A stretch of DNA of 48,085 bases, from positions 1-48,085 of the forward strand of contig JANQQA010000229.1 of assembly GCA_028285205.1 (NCBI GenBank), read 5' to 3'. The DNA comes from Bythopirellula sp. (GTDB lineage Bacteria; Planctomycetota; Planctomycetia; Pirellulales; Lacipirellulaceae). Positions 1-8,862 of this stretch are shown in pieces (the stretch's first letter is position 1; each line of letters opens with the position of its first letter). The translations under genes were made by a program, and so were the position numbers. A model generated the notes under the pieces. The model was not told where the DNA came from. It ran no database searches and saw nothing but the letters and a program-made list of their open reading frames with translations.

Positions 1-60
1 GCCTTCCTCAGAAAGCCAAGACACATCATCAAAGCCGAAATGATGAAAGGAGTTAGGTAA
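1..60 (+). CDS. Possible 3' end of an upstream gene (partial)
   Basis: Frame 1 is open from the first base to a TAA at 58-60 and encodes 19 residues ending KAEMMKGVR. The basic, helical-looking peptide could be the C-terminus of a gene that starts outside the window. Too short to identify; it may be chance. Confidence 0.25.
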   Translation, partial: AFLRKPRHIIKAEMMKGVR

Positions 61-76
61 ATCTACGCACCATTCG

Positions 77-200
77 CTTCATCGGCTTGGGCAGTTTTCT
101 GGAAACCGTGATTCCACCAGAGAAGGTTCACTTCTACGCTGGAATCTCAAAATGGGAATTCCCTGATTCCTGCCTCAGCGTTTCACGCCGAGGCGTCGTG
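77..200 (+). repeat. Dispersed palindromic repeat, forward, boundary 1
   Basis: It has three parts. The head is CTTCATCGGCTTGGGCAG. The core has arms GATTCCACC and GCTGGAATC around GAGAAGGTTCAC (variant A). The tail is CCTCAGCGTTTCACGCCGAGG, which folds as CCTC/GAGG plus GCG/CGC. About 75 bp is nearly identical to the copy at 5531-5610. This is the most complete forward copy and serves as the reference for the family. Confidence 0.85.
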
Positions 201-361
201 GGAGCATCCATATCGTCGTTGATGCAACAGATGTTGGATGCGGCTGGACCGCTTAATATCAGCTAGCGTCTTCGATACAATCAAGTGATGGAAACGCCGC
301 AGAGACCTCTACTTCTCGTTTGTTTTGTGCAGTGTCGACCTGCAGCATGAAAGGACAATTT

Positions 362-1243
362 ATGTTGCCTGCGTCTCATCCCACGCTAGTCGAACAACTG
401 AACAACGAAATCGACAAGTACAAACTCACCCACCTTCGCGACGAACTGCTCGCGGCAGCGAAACCGTGTATAGTTCTTTTCGAGAAATTTCCGAACCTGA
501 CCGTGGGCCAAATGGAAGAAATGCGGGCGGCTGACCCTAGCATTCCCCGTAATTGGGAAGAGTACATGAGCGACATATTGCCATTGGGCGGGTCGCGTCT
601 GGGAGGGACACCCGACCTCCCCGATTCGATTTCTTGGCCCACACATAATGGCAAGAAGATACCGTTTATTGCTCAGGTGGACCTTGGGTCGACACCAGAC
701 TATGAGGGAAAGCCAGTACCGAATGATGGGTGGTTATATGTATTTGCGGGTGGAGATGGCTTTCCAATGGCAAGTGCATTGCTTCACCACAGCGGACCAC
801 ATGAAGAGCTTAAACGAGCACAGATACCTGCGGAAAATGAAACAGTACTCGATTGGATGGGCAAAGGAGCGTACTACAACCTTCTACCGATTGAACGAGC
901 AGAAATTGGCACCTCAATTGCCATTGATTCTGAGTTGCCGCAGGATGGCAATTTATCATTTGAAGACGAGGACCAGATTTATGAGCTTTCTTCATCATTG
1001 GCACTGATTGAGAATGATGGTGCTTGTGCCCAAATCGGTGGACACGTCAACTTTCCAGATGCTGCACCAAGCGAAATCGCAACAATCGGTGGCCCTGAGG
1101 GGGACTGGAAATTGCTAATGGAAATCCATTCCGTTGGTTCAATGGTTTGGTCGGATTGCGGTCTCTTAACCGTATTCTCTCGGAGGTCTGACCTAAAACA
1201 CAGCGATTTGTCCTCTCCCTATACCGCTATTTACTCGTCCTAG
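362..1243 (+). CDS. DUF1963 (YwqG-like) family protein
   Basis: A 293-residue cytoplasmic protein of the DUF1963/YwqG family. The family signature SRLGGTPDLP, then W and PFIAQVDL, is seen in the first half. The C-terminal GDWKLLMEIHSVGSMVWSDCG corresponds to the family's W-LLQ-D...WGD-G segment. The function of the family is not established; it often appears next to toxin or immunity genes. I start at ATG 362, which has AAAGGA about 8 nt upstream, rather than ATG 347 or TTG 320. It is a single-gene module between repeats at 77-200 and 1371-1497. It has no signal peptide or membrane segment. Confidence 0.75.
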   Translation: MLPASHPTLVEQLNNEIDKYKLTHLRDELLAAAKPCIVLFEKFPNLTVGQMEEMRAADPSIPRNWEEYMSDILPLGGSRLGGTPDLPDSISWPTHNGKKIPFIAQVDLGSTPDYEGKPVPNDGWLYVFAGGDGFPMASALLHHSGPHEELKRAQIPAENETVLDWMGKGAYYNLLPIERAEIGTSIAIDSELPQDGNLSFEDEDQIYELSSSLALIENDGACAQIGGHVNFPDAAPSEIATIGGPEGDWKLLMEIHSVGSMVWSDCGLLTVFSRRSDLKHSDLSSPYTAIYSS

Positions 1244-1370
1244 GCCCGAATGTAATTCTGGCAGTTGGCGTGACCTCTGGACGCGTCCAGCGGGTCCCTG
1301 CAATGGCTGGCCAAACAGATACGGTACCCCCCCCCAGTTGACACGCTGCCCGCAATTTTCGGAATTGCCT

Positions 1371-1497
1371 AAACTGCGTTCGGCTTCATCGACCTGTGTA
1401 GTTTTTTCGGAATCGAGTTTCCACCAGAGAAGGGACTCGCCGCCGGTGGAATCTGTTAGTTGCCAAGCTGCCTCAGCGTTTCACTCCGGCGCGTCGT
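1371..1497 (+). repeat. Dispersed palindromic repeat, forward, boundary 2
   Basis: Complete variant-B copy. Head CGGCTTCATCGACCTGTGTAG, core with TTTCCACC / GGTGGAATC arms around AGAGAAGGGACTCGCCG, tail CCTCAGCGTTTCACTCCGG. Its right end overlaps the 3' end of the leftward gene at 1481 and supplies that gene's stop codon. Confidence 0.85.
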
Positions 1498-1978
1498 ATG
1501 GTTGGTCGATTTCCGTCACTCGTAGCGTCACTTTGGAACCATCAGGCAAGTCTTTGATTTGTTCGTGAATTGAGCCATTTACGTGGTAGTGCTCAGCAAT
1601 CGGTATGACGATGGTGTTTTCAACTGTGTAGTCTCCCCCCAAAATAGGAGACTGAAGATAGCCGTAGCAGTAGCCCGGTTTTAGCAACTTACCACTGGCT
1701 ACAAGTTCATTAACAAGAGGAATCATCAACCACTGATTCGCATTGTCTTCGCGGTCTATCAGGTCACTGAATCCATCACGTGAATCTGCTACGCGTTCTA
1801 ACGTTCCTCCTCCAACGTCGAACATGTGTATGGCCTCATCATCGAAACGGACGAAGAGGTCCCCGAATCGATTCATTATCCAAACTGTTAGTTGGGATGA
1901 CAGGAACCAGTGCCACGGAGAAAGCACGGATGCCCAGTCCACGTCAGAATGGTCAATCAGGTAGTCGTCTAAGGCCAT
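1481..1978 (-). CDS. DUF1851/Tdi1-type immunity-like protein
   Basis: About 165 residues, cytoplasmic. Its layout matches DUF1851/T6SS-immunity Tdi1-like proteins: an N-terminal helix-strand region (WHWFLSSQ, LFVRF), then GYCYGYLQSPILGG near residues 107-120 and a C-terminal IHEQIKDLPDG stretch. Proteins of this type are proposed to neutralise toxins; that role here is inference from family. ATG 1978 is preferred to the GTG at 1990. The last residues (DAPE and stop) are written by the adjoining repeat, so the gene end and the repeat have merged. No toxin gene is next to it. Confidence 0.55.
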   Translation of the reverse strand: MALDDYLIDHSDVDWASVLSPWHWFLSSQLTVWIMNRFGDLFVRFDDEAIHMFDVGGGTLERVADSRDGFSDLIDREDNANQWLMIPLVNELVASGKLLKPGYCYGYLQSPILGGDYTVENTIVIPIAEHYHVNGSIHEQIKDLPDGSKVTLRVTEIDQPYDAPE

Positions 1979-2120
1979 TGCAGGTATCACAAAGTCCGCA
2001 GGCTGGGTGGTTCTATCGGCGAAAGAGTTCGATTTTTCGACAACTTACCACCGACAGGTTCACCCATCAATCATGGGTGAGAGATGGGTGCAAGCACGCC
2101 ATCCTACTGTCTATGTCGCC

Positions 2121-2226
2121 TCAGATTCATCGGCTTGTGCAGATTTATCGGAAGCCAGTTTCCGCACGAGGTGGGACTCGCCGACGTTGGAAATTGCTAA
2201 TTATCCAGCTACCCGTTTCGCCGGCT
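2121..2226 (+). repeat. Dispersed palindromic repeat, forward, boundary 3
   Basis: Head ATTCATCGGCTTGTGCAG, then a variant-B core (GTGGGACTCGCCGACG) and a degraded tail (CCCGTTTCGCCGG). Same orientation as the copies at 77 and 1371. Confidence 0.75.
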
Positions 2227-2320
2227 CAAGTTAGCTTTCCTGTATGGCGAACGAATAATATACGTTTAGTGCCAGAGTGCCCACTTGGAAGATGCAAGAT
2301 GCAACTTGGTCAGCAATCTC

Positions 2321-3064
2321 TCATTTGCTTTTCGACGGACGTCCGGCAAAGAATGTTCGACTTGGCTGTGAAGGATCGAAGTGGTCAATTGCTGAGATGG
2401 TTGCTTTAAAAGCTTCGGTCGTGAACGTCGAGTAAATTACTCCTATCTGTGGTGCGAGAATATTGTACCCATCGCATCCAGTCCATGAGAAATCTATCCG
2501 AATGCAGTCAGCAAATTCATTGCCCCTGACATTAAATGCATGTTCTTCCTTTGTCACCTCATAAGTCATCACGACTGCACCGTGACTCGCTGTCCAACGA
2601 TGCCCAAGGCTAATGTCTAGCGGCAGCTCAAGCGTTTCGTCGTCAGATTCGCCTGCTATGACTGCGATCCCTAAATCTGTTGGTCGATAGTAATTCGTTA
2701 AGTCTTGAAAACCAGTGACCCCTTCCCATTCTCTACTGACAGCGTAGTACTCGTGGCCGTTGATCATCTTCTTCTCCGAAATTGCCATCGTGGCGTGCCC
2801 AGACTCGATGGAACCATTCGAGTGCTCAACCTCGACTACAGCTTTGGTCTTCATGCCAACAACTAGCGGTAGGTACACCGCTCCATCGTTTTCGGGCAAT
2901 GTCTGTGTGGTTTGAGGGGTCGGCACTTGCTCCAAGGAGGAATCAGAACACCCTGAGGCAAGAAGTATCGAAGCAAGCAATAGCGGCAGCATGTTGCTCC
3001 ACAACCGGATGGATTCGACTTCCGAAGAACTTCGGGCGAGCATAGCGTTTCTCTGCTGAATCAT
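2321..3064 (-). CDS. Predicted lipoprotein, unknown function
   Basis: Up to 247 residues. A hydrophobic stretch MLPLLLASILLASGC ends in a lipobox (LASG-C), so the mature protein is predicted to be lipid-anchored through that cysteine. The remainder is soluble and rich in beta strands, with no motif I recognise. The start is uncertain. ATG 3064 gives a long n-region with arginines but has no clear ribosome site. ATG 2992 has GGAG just upstream but lacks a positive n-region. ATG 3043 is intermediate. A single-gene module, with its 3' end about 95 bp from the repeat at 2121-2226. Confidence 0.65.
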   Translation of the reverse strand: MIQQRNAMLARSSSEVESIRLWSNMLPLLLASILLASGCSDSSLEQVPTPQTTQTLPENDGAVYLPLVVGMKTKAVVEVEHSNGSIESGHATMAISEKKMINGHEYYAVSREWEGVTGFQDLTNYYRPTDLGIAVIAGESDDETLELPLDISLGHRWTASHGAVVMTYEVTKEEHAFNVRGNEFADCIRIDFSWTGCDGYNILAPQIGVIYSTFTTEAFKATISAIDHFDPSQPSRTFFAGRPSKSK

Positions 3065-3183
3065 ATGTTATTAGTCAAAAGAATGTTCCATTCAGCGCGG
3101 TATGCTGATGGATACCTTCAGCACGCATTGCACCACCATAACTTGTGGCCGTAAGTGTTTTCAAGCTTCCTGGAAACTATCTA

Positions 3184-3265
3184 ACTTCGTCGGCTTGTGC
3201 AGTTGTTTCGGAAGCCAGTTTCCACCAAAGAAGCGACTCTCCGCCGCTGGAATCTCAAAACGAGG
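3184..3265 (+). repeat. Dispersed palindromic repeat, forward, boundary 4
   Basis: Head CTTCGTCGGCTTGTGCAG, variant-B core with TTTCCACC / GCTGGAATC arms around AAAGAAGCGACTCTCCGCC, ending in the variant-A-like TCTCAAAACGAGG. Lies between two divergent genes. Confidence 0.8.
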
Positions 3266-3469
3266 ATCTTCCAAAAAATGTACACCACTGGTGGTTTCTA
3301 ACACTGTCTGTAATCTGCGCAAGCCGATAGCCGAGGCAGCGAATTTTTTTCACTGCCTCGGCATGCAGTAGAACTTAGAGGCAAAAATGTGGCTGTACTT
3401 GCTTGGCTCGATCCAGGCTCACTACAATTCGAACTTACAGCAGAATTCCGCAGAGGTTTCCTTACAAAA

Positions 3470-4582
3470 ATGACTTCTCTAGATGAACTCCTCAAGATGC
3501 CACCCTGGCGAAGACAGCATCGTTTGATTTCAGCCCACGATGCACTACTTGAGCTGGGGGTCGATGGTGGGGTTGCATGGCTAGAAAAGCATCTGGATCA
3601 AACAGTAGGTCCTGAGTGGGGGGCGGCATTATACAGGCTTCGAGCGGAGTGGCGTCATATTGATCGATGGTTAAAACTTGACAAACTCCACTGCATTGCT
3701 GCGATCGATGCACTTGATAGCTATTCAGCCGCGAAACCGCCGCCAAATAGTGATTCACCAGAAATGCCCAAGGGAGCAGACCCGCTAAAAATAAATACAG
3801 CTTTGGACTCTGCGCTTTCAAGTTTCGGTAATCCTAGGATTGAGAAAGCAGCCAGACACATCCGCCATGTGTGGCCTATGAGCCCACGTAAGGCGATTAA
3901 GGTGACAATCCCAACACCCTTGCAGAAAGTTGCTCAGCACTTATTCGGCAAGGAAGAAGACCTTTTCGAGCAGTGGGAGACTTCGATGTCTACCGAGTTC
4001 GACCCTCCCAGCAGCTCTCTTGGAGTTTACTGTTCCTTGTTGTCTTTCGCAGACGAGCACGATGCGGTGGCCATCGTCGATTGGAAAGAGTCAGGAGATA
4101 ATATCGTCGGTCGTGTTCGCAAATTGAAGTCCGCCACTGGCCTCGAAGTACCTTGGGACAAGATCGACGTTCGAGATGCCGAAACGTTAGAGGCCATTTC
4201 CGCCATTAGTGGCGAGGCATCCAAGTTTGGGAAAATGATGGTTTGCTTGGACCAAGGCAATGACGACTATCCATTAGTTTTCTTGTCCGATGATGAAATC
4301 AGACAACTAACGGACTTGCTTAATTCGGTCGACGACCTGCCCGATGCGGTCGTATGGACGTTCGACCCTGACGAGGACTGGCAGACCCGTAAGCCAAAAT
4401 CACCCGCCGCAAACCCCGCGAATACGATGATTGCTAAGCAAGCAGAAAGAACTACAATTCGTTCTCGGACTTCAACAGCAGATGAGACAGAGCGACCTCA
4501 ATCGCTCCCTTGGTATTGGTGGGTGTTAATGGTTCTCGGTTTCCTTTTTGGCATTCTGTGGCAAGCCTACCGGACGAATTAA
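3470..4582 (+). CDS. Unknown protein with C-terminal membrane anchor
   Basis: A 370-residue protein I do not recognise. The N-terminal third is helical and tryptophan-rich (PPWRRQHRL, GPEWGAALYRLRAEW). The middle is acidic and includes a strand-rich segment (DAVAIVDWKESGDNIVGRVR). A low-complexity Thr/Ser/Arg linker leads to one C-terminal transmembrane helix (about residues 345-366, WYWWVLMVLGFLFGILW) and a short YRTN end, so it is probably tail-anchored facing the cytoplasm. ATG 3470 is chosen over GTG 3389 because the sequence before it does not look like protein. A single-gene module. Confidence 0.7.
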   Translation: MTSLDELLKMPPWRRQHRLISAHDALLELGVDGGVAWLEKHLDQTVGPEWGAALYRLRAEWRHIDRWLKLDKLHCIAAIDALDSYSAAKPPPNSDSPEMPKGADPLKINTALDSALSSFGNPRIEKAARHIRHVWPMSPRKAIKVTIPTPLQKVAQHLFGKEEDLFEQWETSMSTEFDPPSSSLGVYCSLLSFADEHDAVAIVDWKESGDNIVGRVRKLKSATGLEVPWDKIDVRDAETLEAISAISGEASKFGKMMVCLDQGNDDYPLVFLSDDEIRQLTDLLNSVDDLPDAVVWTFDPDEDWQTRKPKSPAANPANTMIAKQAERTTIRSRTSTADETERPQSLPWYWWVLMVLGFLFGILWQAYRTN

Positions 4583-4689
4583 CCAGACTTGCTTCTCTCC
4601 CAATCTGCGTTCGGTGTGAGGCGACAAGGTACGTTCACGCAGTGTAGAATCTGAAGAAAACCGGCTCATTTGTAGAGTTCCGATACAGG

Positions 4690-4767
4690 CAGATTCCACA
4701 CGAGAAGGGACTCTCCTGACGTGGAAACTGCTTGCCAACTGTGCTCAGCGTTTCACGCTTGGGCAAG
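4690..4767 (+). repeat. Dispersed palindromic repeat, forward, boundary 5
   Basis: Core GATTCCACACGAGAAGG..CTCTCC..GTGGAAAC (variant B) and tail GTGCTCAGCGTTTCACGCTTGGG. The head is mostly lost. Confidence 0.75.
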
Positions 4768-4872
4768 ATTATGCAGTTGACGAGAGCGGCTATACTGAGG
4801 ACCGTAACGTGAGTTGCGATGGCCTGTTTTGAGGCACCTTTCGACCAACAACTTATCCATTTGGAGGCAGCA

Positions 4873-5499
4873 ATGTTGCGTCTTGTTTTCATGGCACTGT
4901 TAGTCGTACCAAATCTTGTCGCAGCACAATCGACCAAGCCAATAACTGACGCCGATAATGTCTTCTCAATCTTTGCTGAAGATTGGGGACTGGGCTCCGT
5001 GGGAGAGCCCAAGATGATTGTCAGTATTTGGGGAGATGGTTCCATTGTGTGGTCAGGTGACCTAGTCCACGGCGGTGCTCCCTACTTCAAAGCGAAAGTT
5101 GAACCGAAAGCTGTCTCTGATGCTTTCAAACGAATTGCTGAGAAGGGCGTATTTGACGTACCAAGCCTAAAACGGGCTCATTGGGGGCCGGACTCGAAGT
5201 TCACGGCAATATTGTTCCGGCACGATGGTCAGCAAATTAGGATGGAGTCTTGGCACGAGATTTATGAAGCGAATCAAAAAACTATAGCGAGAGATACTGG
5301 GCTTACGGGTCTCAATGGCCAGAAGCTTCTCCCGGCTCTTGCCGGTGAACCTGCGGAGTATCTTCACTATCGCATGACTTGGTTGGAGCTTCGACTCGCC
5401 GCTACGCAACTTATTCCAAAGATTGGAAAGGCAACCGGTGGGGTCGCAGAAATGCGAGCAGGCAAACTATCGTGGCGTCTGCCCGATGACACGGAGTAG
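4873..5499 (+). CDS. Secreted protein of unknown function
   Basis: A 208-residue protein with a clear signal peptide (MLRLVFMALLVVPNLVAA, cleavage before Q). ATG 4873 has GGAGG at 4863-4867 and is the certain start. The mature part opens with a beta-rich domain (VSIWGDGSIVWSGD, a repeated W-G-D-G pattern), as in small secreted planctomycete proteins. The rest is helical. No catalytic motif is visible. A single-gene module, 32 bp upstream of the repeat at 5531. Confidence 0.75.
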   Translation: MLRLVFMALLVVPNLVAAQSTKPITDADNVFSIFAEDWGLGSVGEPKMIVSIWGDGSIVWSGDLVHGGAPYFKAKVEPKAVSDAFKRIAEKGVFDVPSLKRAHWGPDSKFTAILFRHDGQQIRMESWHEIYEANQKTIARDTGLTGLNGQKLLPALAGEPAEYLHYRMTWLELRLAATQLIPKIGKATGGVAEMRAGKLSWRLPDDTE

Positions 5500-5530
5500 G
5501 GGCGTTTGATCTCGCAGCACACTACCCCGG

Positions 5531-5610
5531 CTTCATCGGCTTGGGCAGTTTTCTGGAAACCGTGATTCCACCCGAGAAGGTTCACACCTCCGCTGGAATC
5601 TCAGAACCGG
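5531..5610 (+). repeat. Dispersed palindromic repeat, forward, boundary 6
   Basis: Variant-A copy almost identical to 77-160: CTTCATCGGCTTGGGCAG, then GATTCCACC and GCTGGAATCTCAGAACCGG. Shared by two convergent genes. Confidence 0.85.
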
Positions 5611-5696
5611 AAATCCTGAAGGGGTGTACACTAGCATATGCTTCTGAATGGGTGCCTAAATCCCTGATCACATGCCCAGTGTTCGTTGGTGCCTCG

Positions 5697-6662
5697 TTAC
5701 TGCGCAAGACGTTGATTGATTTCATCTTGGAATATGGATGGGACAGCAATTCCGATTGGGTTTGGTTTGGAGGCTCTATCCGCGTCACGAACGACAGGCG
5801 CTCTTCGATTCTTTAGACTACTCCATCTAATGGTTAGTCTAACTTTGTTTTGGTCGTCAAAAACAAAGACGAATATTCCATTAAAGCCGAGTTGGTCAGA
5901 ACGACCAGCTGCTTGTCGCTCCACACGCCTTGCCTTTGCCGCCGAAACGCCTAGCTCCTGAAGGCCTTTAGGCGTTGAGAGCGAGTCTGTAAGAAAAAGC
6001 GAAGTTAGGTTCGATAAGTTCTTTAAGTGCTTCAATCCATTGTCGGTGACCTTTGTTCGGTCTAGAAACAAATACTGTAGGTGTTCCATTGAGCCGATAA
6101 TTTCAGCACCGCTATCTCCTATCTCTGTTCCGCTTAGGCCCAACCAACGCAACCTGTCATTTTTTCGTAATGCTCCTAAGCCATCATCGGTGACTTTGGT
6201 GTGCGGCAAAGAGAGTTTCCGCAGGTTTAATAGGGCATTTAGCTCCGTAAGTGCTCTGTCGGTAACGCCTTGCCCAGTCAGCGTTAGTTCTTCTAGGTTT
6301 GCAAGTTGACAGATGTGTTTCATGCTCTCGTCAGTAATTCTTGTGCCGACTATTGTTAGCCGTTCAATAGATGGAAGGCTTGAAATGAAATTTATACTCC
6401 GGTCGTCAATCCTATGGCCCTTCAGTTTAACTTGAACAACTTCCTGGAAGTATTCGTCGCCGACCATATCAATTAGCCATACTGGTGCATTTGATTTAAT
6501 GACGCACTCATAAGTCCCTCTCAATTCGCGAATTCTTTCTAAAGCGGCCTCTTGAGTTCGGGCCTGGTAAGTACGAGCCCCAAGCCAAATGCACACCAAC
6601 GTGAGAAGCACAAGAAGCGTCGACATTCGAAAGCGAGAGATTCTTCGCAAGTACTTATTCAT
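5697..6662 (-). CDS. Membrane-anchored leucine-rich-repeat protein
   Basis: 321 residues. An N-terminal basic n-region and one transmembrane helix (about residues 13-30, STLLVLLTLVCIWLGA) place the rest outside the membrane. From about residue 75 to 230 there are six to seven LRR units of the L-x-x-L-x-L-x-x-T-x-V/I-T-D type (for example LEELTLTGQGVTD, LRKLSLPHTKVTDDGL), a form abundant in planctomycetes. The C-terminal 80 residues are not LRR. The role is probably protein binding; the partner is unknown. A single-gene module convergent with the secreted protein at 4873. Confidence 0.8.
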   Translation of the reverse strand: MNKYLRRISRFRMSTLLVLLTLVCIWLGARTYQARTQEAALERIRELRGTYECVIKSNAPVWLIDMVGDEYFQEVVQVKLKGHRIDDRSINFISSLPSIERLTIVGTRITDESMKHICQLANLEELTLTGQGVTDRALTELNALLNLRKLSLPHTKVTDDGLGALRKNDRLRWLGLSGTEIGDSGAEIIGSMEHLQYLFLDRTKVTDNGLKHLKNLSNLTSLFLTDSLSTPKGLQELGVSAAKARRVERQAAGRSDQLGFNGIFVFVFDDQNKVRLTIRWSSLKNRRAPVVRDADRASKPNPIGIAVPSIFQDEINQRLAQ

Positions 6663-6870
6663 GCGAACATATAACTACGAAAAGTGAGCCTGCCAGAAGA
6701 TTGCATAAATGGCTACAATCTTTTCGCTGATTGGATTTGGAAACCAAAGGCAATGATCGATTTAGATGTTCTGGGATCGGTTTGCACTAGGTGGCCCCAT
6801 CATTCCAAATAGAGCTCCTTACAAGCTTACATCAGACACCTCGCTGACGCGACGTCGAGCTGACCGTTGC

Positions 6871-6922
6871 GCGCATCGAAGGGACTCGCCGCCGCTGGAA
6901 TCTGCGAACTGCGATGCTGGCC
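6871..6922 (+). repeat. Dispersed palindromic repeat, forward, boundary 7
   Basis: Core only: CGAAGGGACTCGCCGCCGCTGGAATCTGCGAAC. The left arm is degraded. It sits in the 370-bp divergent gap 6663-7032, in which I see nothing else but the presumed promoters of the two flanking genes. Confidence 0.7.
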
Positions 6923-7032
6923 CAGTTGATGATTCTCGCGTGGCTTGGCTTTAATTGACGTCCTTCCTTGGCAAATGATAGGATTTCTTTGAGAGCAGCC
7001 AAAAATGCCCCCGCACACACGGGATCAGTAGC

Positions 7033-7344
7033 ATGAAAGACACTCCGTCGCCGCGATTCTCGGTTCGTAGTGTGCTCGTGATGCTAACGATTCTCTCACC
7101 CGTGTTAACGATCCTCGCCAGCATCGACTTTCAGCCGTTTGCTACCGCTACCACGGGCATTGGGCTGCTGTTCATCGTACTTTTCTACTTTGATCGGAAG
7201 AGGTCGAGCGTGCCCCTCGAACCAAGTTATCGTAAGAGGATCTACCAACCGGTGGAACGCCCCTGTGTAATGAATCGCAAATGCAAGGAGACTCGACAAA
7301 GCTTACAACGTGGAGGAAGCGAAACTCGCGAGCTACGATCGTAG
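7033..7344 (+). CDS. Small membrane protein
   Basis: 103 residues with two predicted transmembrane helices (about 12-30, VRSVLVMLTILSPVLTIL, and 40-54, TGIGLLFIVLFYF), then a strongly basic, probably cytoplasmic tail of about 45 residues. No family is recognised. The RFSVRSVLVML N-terminus is a style common in planctomycete small membrane proteins. Starts at ATG 7033. The repeat at 7374 begins 30 bp after its stop. Confidence 0.6.
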   Translation: MKDTPSPRFSVRSVLVMLTILSPVLTILASIDFQPFATATTGIGLLFIVLFYFDRKRSSVPLEPSYRKRIYQPVERPCVMNRKCKETRQSLQRGGSETRELRS

Positions 7345-7373
7345 TGAGACGCCAGGCACAAATAGGAAATCGC

Positions 7374-7427
7374 CGATTCCAAGGTAGGAGGTTCACACCG
7401 CTTGTGGACTCTAAGAATGGGAATTTG
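7374..7427 (+). repeat. Dispersed palindromic repeat, forward, boundary 8 (last forward copy)
   Basis: Variant A: GATTCCAAGGTAGGAGG then TTCACACCGCTTGTGGACTCTAAGAATGGG. This is the last forward copy before the orientation switch. Confidence 0.75.
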
Positions 7428-7500
7428 CTGAATTGATGTACACCTTAGGCAGTTTTTCGGCGCTTCCGTAACCTGCGTCGGACGATGAAGCTGAGGGTAA

Positions 7501-7965
7501 TTACCGACGGCTTAAGTTGGATGGAGAATCCGTCTGTCTGCGTATCCGCACGTATATCAACTGCACAACGAGCCCGCTGAATGCGGCTATAGCCATTGTC
7601 CACGAAAGATACACCATAGCCAAGTATACTGAGCTATTGAAGTGAAACAGGTTATTGAAGTCAATCCAGCTCTTGCCGTAATCGGTGACTGACCAGGACA
7701 TGGATTGCCAAAGTGGTACACCACTAATCGGAAACGGTGCTCTTAGGGATTGGACCAATCCAACCCAGCAAAAGAGTGTAAATATTAAAGAGAATGCAGG
7801 GAATCTTCCACGTTTAGTAATCAAGCGTACCGTCACCCAGCTCAAGCCGAGCACAAACAGCAACAATGTGATGACGAACAAAAAAATTGAACCGGAGACC
7901 CACGTACCCATTGCAAGTGAAATGGCCGCAGTAACGAGCAGTATAGTTTTGAGGCGAAATCTCAT
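7501..7965 (-). CDS. Multi-pass membrane protein, unknown
   Basis: 154 residues with about four hydrophobic segments: residues 5-20, 24-47, 58-70 and 115-138. A basic end (RRQTDSPSNLSRR) suggests a cytoplasmic C-terminus. No family is recognised. It lies in the module inside which the orientation of flanking repeats changes: forward on its left, reverse on its right. Confidence 0.6.
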   Translation of the reverse strand: MRFRLKTILLVTAAISLAMGTWVSGSIFLFVITLLLFVLGLSWVTVRLITKRGRFPAFSLIFTLFCWVGLVQSLRAPFPISGVPLWQSMSWSVTDYGKSWIDFNNLFHFNSSVYLAMVYLSWTMAIAAFSGLVVQLIYVRIRRQTDSPSNLSRR

Positions 7966-8065
7966 TGGTTACTACGCATCAAATTCGCAGCAGAGGGTTG
8001 TATCTGATTATAGTATCAGAATGTTCACTTATTGCAGTGTCCGGAGATGACCTCGAGTTGTGGTC

Positions 8066-8140
8066 TTAGCTGCCCCAGCGTGAAACTCCGGCTGCAGAAA
8101 CGGGATTCCGAAAATACTGCACGAGACGATGATGATGGTG
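8066..8140 (-). repeat. Dispersed repeat, reverse, boundary 9, core missing
   Basis: Reverse-orientation tail (GCCCCAGCGTGAAACTCCGG) joined directly to a reverse head (GATTCCGAAAATACTGCACG, then GATGATG). The palindromic core has been lost. First reverse copy. Confidence 0.65.
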
Positions 8141-8233
8141 GTGCAGAATAGAGTACTCAGCGAAATACGGGATTGACACAGGGAAACTTCACAATGGCTG
8201 CAGAGAACTGCAGTGTCGAAAACCTAAGCCAAG

Positions 8234-8671
8234 ATGACGCAATCTCCAAATTCAATAAACACTGAATACGCGAATACAGATTTTGACTTGAAGTCGAATG
8301 TTGCGTTTGATTCGCTTCACAGTGAGCTTCAGGAGGCCTGCTCTGTTCTTCAATATACTAAAGGTGAGGACGGTAATTGGCATGCAGTCTTTGAAGCGAA
8401 ACACAATGAAGACTCACGAGACCGTGATGCTGCAATGGACATACTCCTAATTGTCGAGGCTTTGGAGTCATTGTCAGAGCCAGCGAAAATGGAACTGGAG
8501 GCTTGTTTTCTACGCGAATTCAACATTGGCTTTCATTGCGGGGACTCTTGGGCTTACGAACATCATGTTCCTCAAGATGTGGTTCGTTCCGTTGCCGACT
8601 CGTCTTGCTCAATAGCGGTTACTCTGTTTCCAATGCGAAATCAAGACGGAACATCGAAAATGGAATCCTGA
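8234..8671 (+). CDS. Unknown acidic cytoplasmic protein
   Basis: 145 residues, acidic, with no signal peptide or membrane segment. The middle part (residues 40-100) alternates strand and helix; the C-terminal third has three cysteines. I do not recognise a family. Starts at ATG 8234, with a weak ribosome site (AGCCAAG). A single-gene module, 39 bp before the next repeat. Confidence 0.6.
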   Translation: MTQSPNSINTEYANTDFDLKSNVAFDSLHSELQEACSVLQYTKGEDGNWHAVFEAKHNEDSRDRDAAMDILLIVEALESLSEPAKMELEACFLREFNIGFHCGDSWAYEHHVPQDVVRSVADSSCSIAVTLFPMRNQDGTSKMES

Positions 8672-8709
8672 GTCTTTCACGGCTACAAATGCAATTCTAC
8701 AGCTAGCAC

Positions 8710-8780
8710 GGGAGTGAAACGCCGAGCACAGTTGGCAACCAGCAGTTTCCACGTTAGGTGAGTCCCTTCTCCGCTCGATA
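8710..8780 (-). repeat. Dispersed palindromic repeat, reverse, boundary 10
   Basis: GGAGTGAAACGCCGAGCAC (reverse tail), then TTGGCAACCAGCAG and a core with TTTCCACG around GGTGAGTCCCTTCTCCG (variant B reversed). Shared by convergent genes. Confidence 0.75.
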
Positions 8781-8862
8781 GCTCTTTGTCTTTTAAGCCT
8801 CAGGAAGATGGCACCTTACAGAGGTGCGTAATCGCCTCAACGTCGTAGCAATAGCCAGATTG

